Shown here: positions 61,540 through 64,000 of the stretch, piece after piece | Layout: each line of letters begins with the position of its first letter | Numbering within the stretch: the first letter of the stretch is position 1 | Assembly (NCBI RefSeq): GCF_904848585.1 | Contig: NZ_CAJHCR010000001.1 | Span: 1 to 64,000, forward strand | Source of the DNA: Paraburkholderia kirstenboschensis | Lineage (GTDB): Bacteria > Pseudomonadota > Gammaproteobacteria > Burkholderiales > Burkholderiaceae | Direction: 5' to 3' | Length of the DNA: 64,000 nt | Notes under the pieces: model-generated | Database searches by the model: none | Told to the model about the DNA's origin: nothing | The model's input: the letters and a program-made list of their open reading frames with translations, nothing else | Made by a program: the position numbers and the translations under genes

Positions 61540-63177
61540 ATGACTGGCTTCAACTGGCAAAACCCTTACCCGACACCGCGCTTGCCTGTGTTCGCGCGCA
61601 ACATCGTTTCGACGTCGCACCCGCTCGCGGCCCAGGCGGGGCTGCGCATGCTGTGGAAAGGCGGCAACGCGGTCGACGCGGCAATTGCTGCGGCAGCCGC
61701 GATCACGGTCGTCGAGCCGGTCTCGTGCGGTCTTGGCGGCGACGCGTTCGCGCTCGTCTGGGACGGCCGCAAGCTGCACGGCCTGAATGCGTCGGGCGTG
61801 GCGCCGGCGGCCTGGAGCGTCGACTACTTCAAACGCAAATACGGCGAGGAAGACGGCCTTGCGATTCAGCCTAAGCGCGGCTGGGATGCGGTGACCGTTC
61901 CCGGCGTTATCGCGGGCTGGGAAGCGCTGCACCAGAAGTTCGGCTCGCTGCCGTTCGCGGATCTGATGGAGCCCGCCATCGAAATTGCCGAGCGCGGTCA
62001 CGCGGTGGCCAGCATCGTCGCCCACAAGTGGGCAGCGGCGGTCCCGGAGTTGAAGGACCAACCGGGGTTCGCGTCCACCTTCATGCCCCGCGGACGCGCG
62101 CCGGAAGTGAGCGAACTCGTGCGCTTTCCCGGCCACGGCAAGACGCTGCGCAAACTCGCCGAACAAGGTCCGCGCGCGTACTACGAAGGGGAGATTGCCG
62201 AGCGAATCGCGGCGTTTTCGCGTGAATGCGGCGGCGCGCTGACGGTCGACGATTTGCGCAACTATCGCGCGGATTGGGTCGAGCCGATCGGCAAGGACTA
62301 TCGCGGGTACACCGTGCACGAGATTCCGCCGAACGGGCAGGGCATCGCGGCGCTGATCGCGCTCGGCATCCTCGAACGGTTCGATGTGAAGGAGTTGACG
62401 GTCGACAACGTGGAGTCTCAGCACCTGCAGATCGAGGCGATGAAACTCGCGTTCGCGGACGTCTATCGGTACGTTGCCGATCCGCGCTCCATGGAAGTCA
62501 CGCCCGAGCAGATGCTCGACGACGCTTACCTTGCGTCGCGCGCGAAGCTGATCGATCACAAGCGCGCCACGCAGTTCGATTTCGGCATGCCGAAGGCCGG
62601 CGGCACCATCTACATGTCGGTGGCGGACGAGCGCGGCATGATGGTCAGTTTTATTCAGTCGAACTACATGGGCTTCGGATCGGGGATCGTGGTACCCGAC
62701 ACCGGCATCTCGATGCAGAATCGCGGCTGCGGCTTCTCGATGGATCCGAAGTCGCCGAATGTGGTGGAAGGCGGTAAGCGGCCGTTCCACACGATCATCC
62801 CCGCATTCCTCACGCAGCAGGTGGACGGGCAGCAGGAAGCGGTCATGAGCTTCGGCGTGATGGGCGGCGACATGCAGCCGCAGGGGCATTTGCAATCTGT
62901 CGTGCGTATGCTCGACTACGGTCAGCAGCCGCAGGCCGCATGCGACGCACCGCGCTGGAAGGTCAACCGCGACTTCACGATCGACATTGAATCGACGCTC
63001 GACGCAAAGACGGCTGAAGGGTTGCAGAAGCTCGGCCACACGATTAAATCCGTCGACGATCCTTACATGGATTTCGGTTCCGGCCAGTACATCTGGAAGC
63101 TCGATCGCAATGATCCGGAGCGCGGTTATGTTGCCGCCAGCGACAGCCGCCGCGACGGTCTGGCAGCGGGCTTTTGA
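61540..63177 (+). CDS. gamma-glutamyltransferase-family protein
   Basis: 545-aa Ntn hydrolase. Early landmarks are STSHPLAAQAGLRMLWKGGNAVDAAIAAAAAITVVEPVSCGLGGDAF. The autoprocessing Thr is probably T356 in GGTIYMSVADERGMMVSFIQSNYMGFGSG, and GVMGGDMQPQGHLQ is near the end. No signal peptide is apparent from MTGFNWQNPYPT, so it may be cytoplasmic and act on a substrate other than glutathione, such as an acyl or cephalosporin-like amide. Start at 61540; the open frame extends to 61417. Confidence 0.9.
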   Translation: MTGFNWQNPYPTPRLPVFARNIVSTSHPLAAQAGLRMLWKGGNAVDAAIAAAAAITVVEPVSCGLGGDAFALVWDGRKLHGLNASGVAPAAWSVDYFKRKYGEEDGLAIQPKRGWDAVTVPGVIAGWEALHQKFGSLPFADLMEPAIEIAERGHAVASIVAHKWAAAVPELKDQPGFASTFMPRGRAPEVSELVRFPGHGKTLRKLAEQGPRAYYEGEIAERIAAFSRECGGALTVDDLRNYRADWVEPIGKDYRGYTVHEIPPNGQGIAALIALGILERFDVKELTVDNVESQHLQIEAMKLAFADVYRYVADPRSMEVTPEQMLDDAYLASRAKLIDHKRATQFDFGMPKAGGTIYMSVADERGMMVSFIQSNYMGFGSGIVVPDTGISMQNRGCGFSMDPKSPNVVEGGKRPFHTIIPAFLTQQVDGQQEAVMSFGVMGGDMQPQGHLQSVVRMLDYGQQPQAACDAPRWKVNRDFTIDIESTLDAKTAEGLQKLGHTIKSVDDPYMDFGSGQYIWKLDRNDPERGYVAASDSRRDGLAAGF

Positions 63178-63543
63178 TCGCGCCTTCTTGAACGCGTCTC
63201 GAAAGATGACTCGAAGTATCCGCGCGCCGTAACTTTCGAGCCGCGGTATGTCGCGTTTTGCGAAAAAAAGCCGGCTCGCTGAGCTGGCTTTTTTGTGCGC
63301 CGTGCAATCGTGCTTGCCTCACTGAAACTTTCGTCTATCGTGAAATTGGAACCTTGGCCAATCGGTACGGTCTGTGCGGGGTTGTCTGCAGACTTGCGAA
63401 ACAGCGGCTAAGATGCAAACACAAGGGGTTAACTCTAATTCACGGCGCTGTATCCGACACGGCGAACCGCAACGCGAGGTAGCGCGATAGCAGCGGTTCC
63501 AAGCATGCTCCACGAGTCGATACAGCTTTCGGAGCAAGACACG
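63178..63543. other. 366-bp spacer after the GGT-family gene
   Basis: It contains the terminator at 63263. No further gene or repeat was recognised. It presumably contains the promoter of the ferritin-like gene; the best local A/T-rich stretch is around 63405-63440, with no clear hexamers. Confidence 0.45.
63263..63294 (+). terminator. terminator of the GGT-family gene
   Basis: AAAAAAAGCCGGCTC, loop GCT, GAGCTGGCTTTTTT with one mismatch in the stem. Confidence 0.82.
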
Positions 63544-64000
63544 ATGCACACAGAGCTGAACCACGTCATGCCCTGGCGGATCGAGGACATAGACCTCACG
63601 CGCATTGATCGCCAGAAAGCGGTCGCGAACGAAGACCTGTTATTGCTGCTGTGTGCTGCTTCATTTATTGAAAGCGGCACCGATCTTTACACCAGTAATC
63701 TAAGCAAGTTTTTCGACGGCGATCCGGAAGTTTCCGCGTGGCTCAACAACGAGTGGGAGCCCGAGGAAATGCAACACGGCCGCGCGCTAAAAACGTATAT
63801 CGCGTACGTGTGGCCAGAATTCGATTGGGACACCGCGTTCCGTAATTTCATGGACGAATATTCGCTGACCTGTTCCGTGGAAGATTTTGAAAAGACTCGC
63901 GCGCTTGAAATGGTGGCGCGGTGCGTCGTCGAAACGGGTACGGCGACCTTGTATCGCGCGATTGGCGAGTGTTCGGACGAACCGGTGCTCAAGGAGATTA
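63544..64000 (+). CDS. ferritin-like di-iron protein, N-terminal part (cut by window end)
   Basis: The first 152 codons are present. The reading MHTELNHVMPWRIEDIDLTRID leads to WEPEEMQHGRALKTYI, a di-iron E-x-x-H style motif like those of acyl-ACP-desaturase-type ferritin-fold proteins, and MVARCVVETGTATLYRAIGE, a second Glu-bearing helix. CGGAG lies 9 nt before ATG. The 3' end is outside the window, so the second iron ligand pair and overall length cannot be judged. Confidence 0.75.
   Translation, partial: MHTELNHVMPWRIEDIDLTRIDRQKAVANEDLLLLLCAASFIESGTDLYTSNLSKFFDGDPEVSAWLNNEWEPEEMQHGRALKTYIAYVWPEFDWDTAFRNFMDEYSLTCSVEDFEKTRALEMVARCVVETGTATLYRAIGECSDEPVLKEI

Noticed and set aside
61402..63039. 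545-aa open frame antisense to the GGT-family gene
   Set aside because: Same artefact of high GC third positions; the sense strand carries all catalytic motifs.

Overview
This is a GC-rich, gene-dense chromosomal window. Gene content and order suggest a Burkholderiaceae member, most likely Paraburkholderia or Burkholderia sensu lato, main chromosome. The cues are the dusB-fis-purH, ruvCAB, miaB-phoH-ybeY-corC-lnt and rplM-rpsI-erpA clusters, rnpB beside a DUF3025 gene, and an FMN riboswitch ahead of ribB. The assignment is inferred from gene content, not from a search. No tRNA, rRNA, prophage, insertion sequence or CRISPR array was seen. Layout: (1) 1-6.0 kb is an accessory surface-glycoprotein locus: the tail of an unidentified gene, then a two-partner-secretion outer-membrane transporter, an HMW1C-type cytoplasmic glucosyltransferase, and a methyltransferase fused to a glycosyltransferase-like domain. 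(2) 6.0-12.3 kb is a gluconate/Entner-Doudoroff module: hexR, divergent edd-eda, a GntP permease and gluconokinase, with two HexR-type operators between hexR and edd. (3) 12.3-20.8 kb holds purB, a GT2 glycosyltransferase, a HypT-like LysR regulator, glutamate dehydrogenase and the glutamate/aspartate ABC transporter gltIJKL. (4) 20.8-31 kb is housekeeping: a YafJ-like amidotransferase, pyrC, DUF3025 overlapping rnpB, OsmC, a candidate anti-Shine-Dalgarno small RNA, rplM-rpsI, erpA, anmK, tyrS, dtd and a histidine phosphatase. (5) 31-44.8 kb holds ruvB-ruvA-ruvC, a KTSC-like small protein, purH-fis-dusB, a UbiH-family hydroxylase, pepP, a GST, an M48 lipoprotein protease, lnt and corC. (6) 45-49 kb holds chaC, ybeY, phoH and miaB. 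(7) 49-54 kb holds a LysR regulator, a VOC protein, an MFS exporter, an XRE-cupin regulator and riboswitch-controlled ribB. (8) 54-61.3 kb is glycerol catabolism: HAD phosphatase, glpF, glpK, glpD with a GlpR-type operator, a lipoprotein, a small protein and glpR. (9) 61.5-64 kb has a gamma-glutamyltransferase-family protein and the start of a ferritin-like protein. The central-metabolism genes form coherent pathways: gluconate to 6-phosphogluconate to KDPG to pyruvate plus GAP under HexR, glycerol to G3P to DHAP under GlpR, and glutamate uptake beside its dehydrogenase. The least ordinary items are the HMW1C locus with its fused modification enzyme, the small RNA whose hairpin loop mimics the 16S rRNA 3' end, the DUF3025/rnpB overlap, and several decayed intergenic minisatellites.
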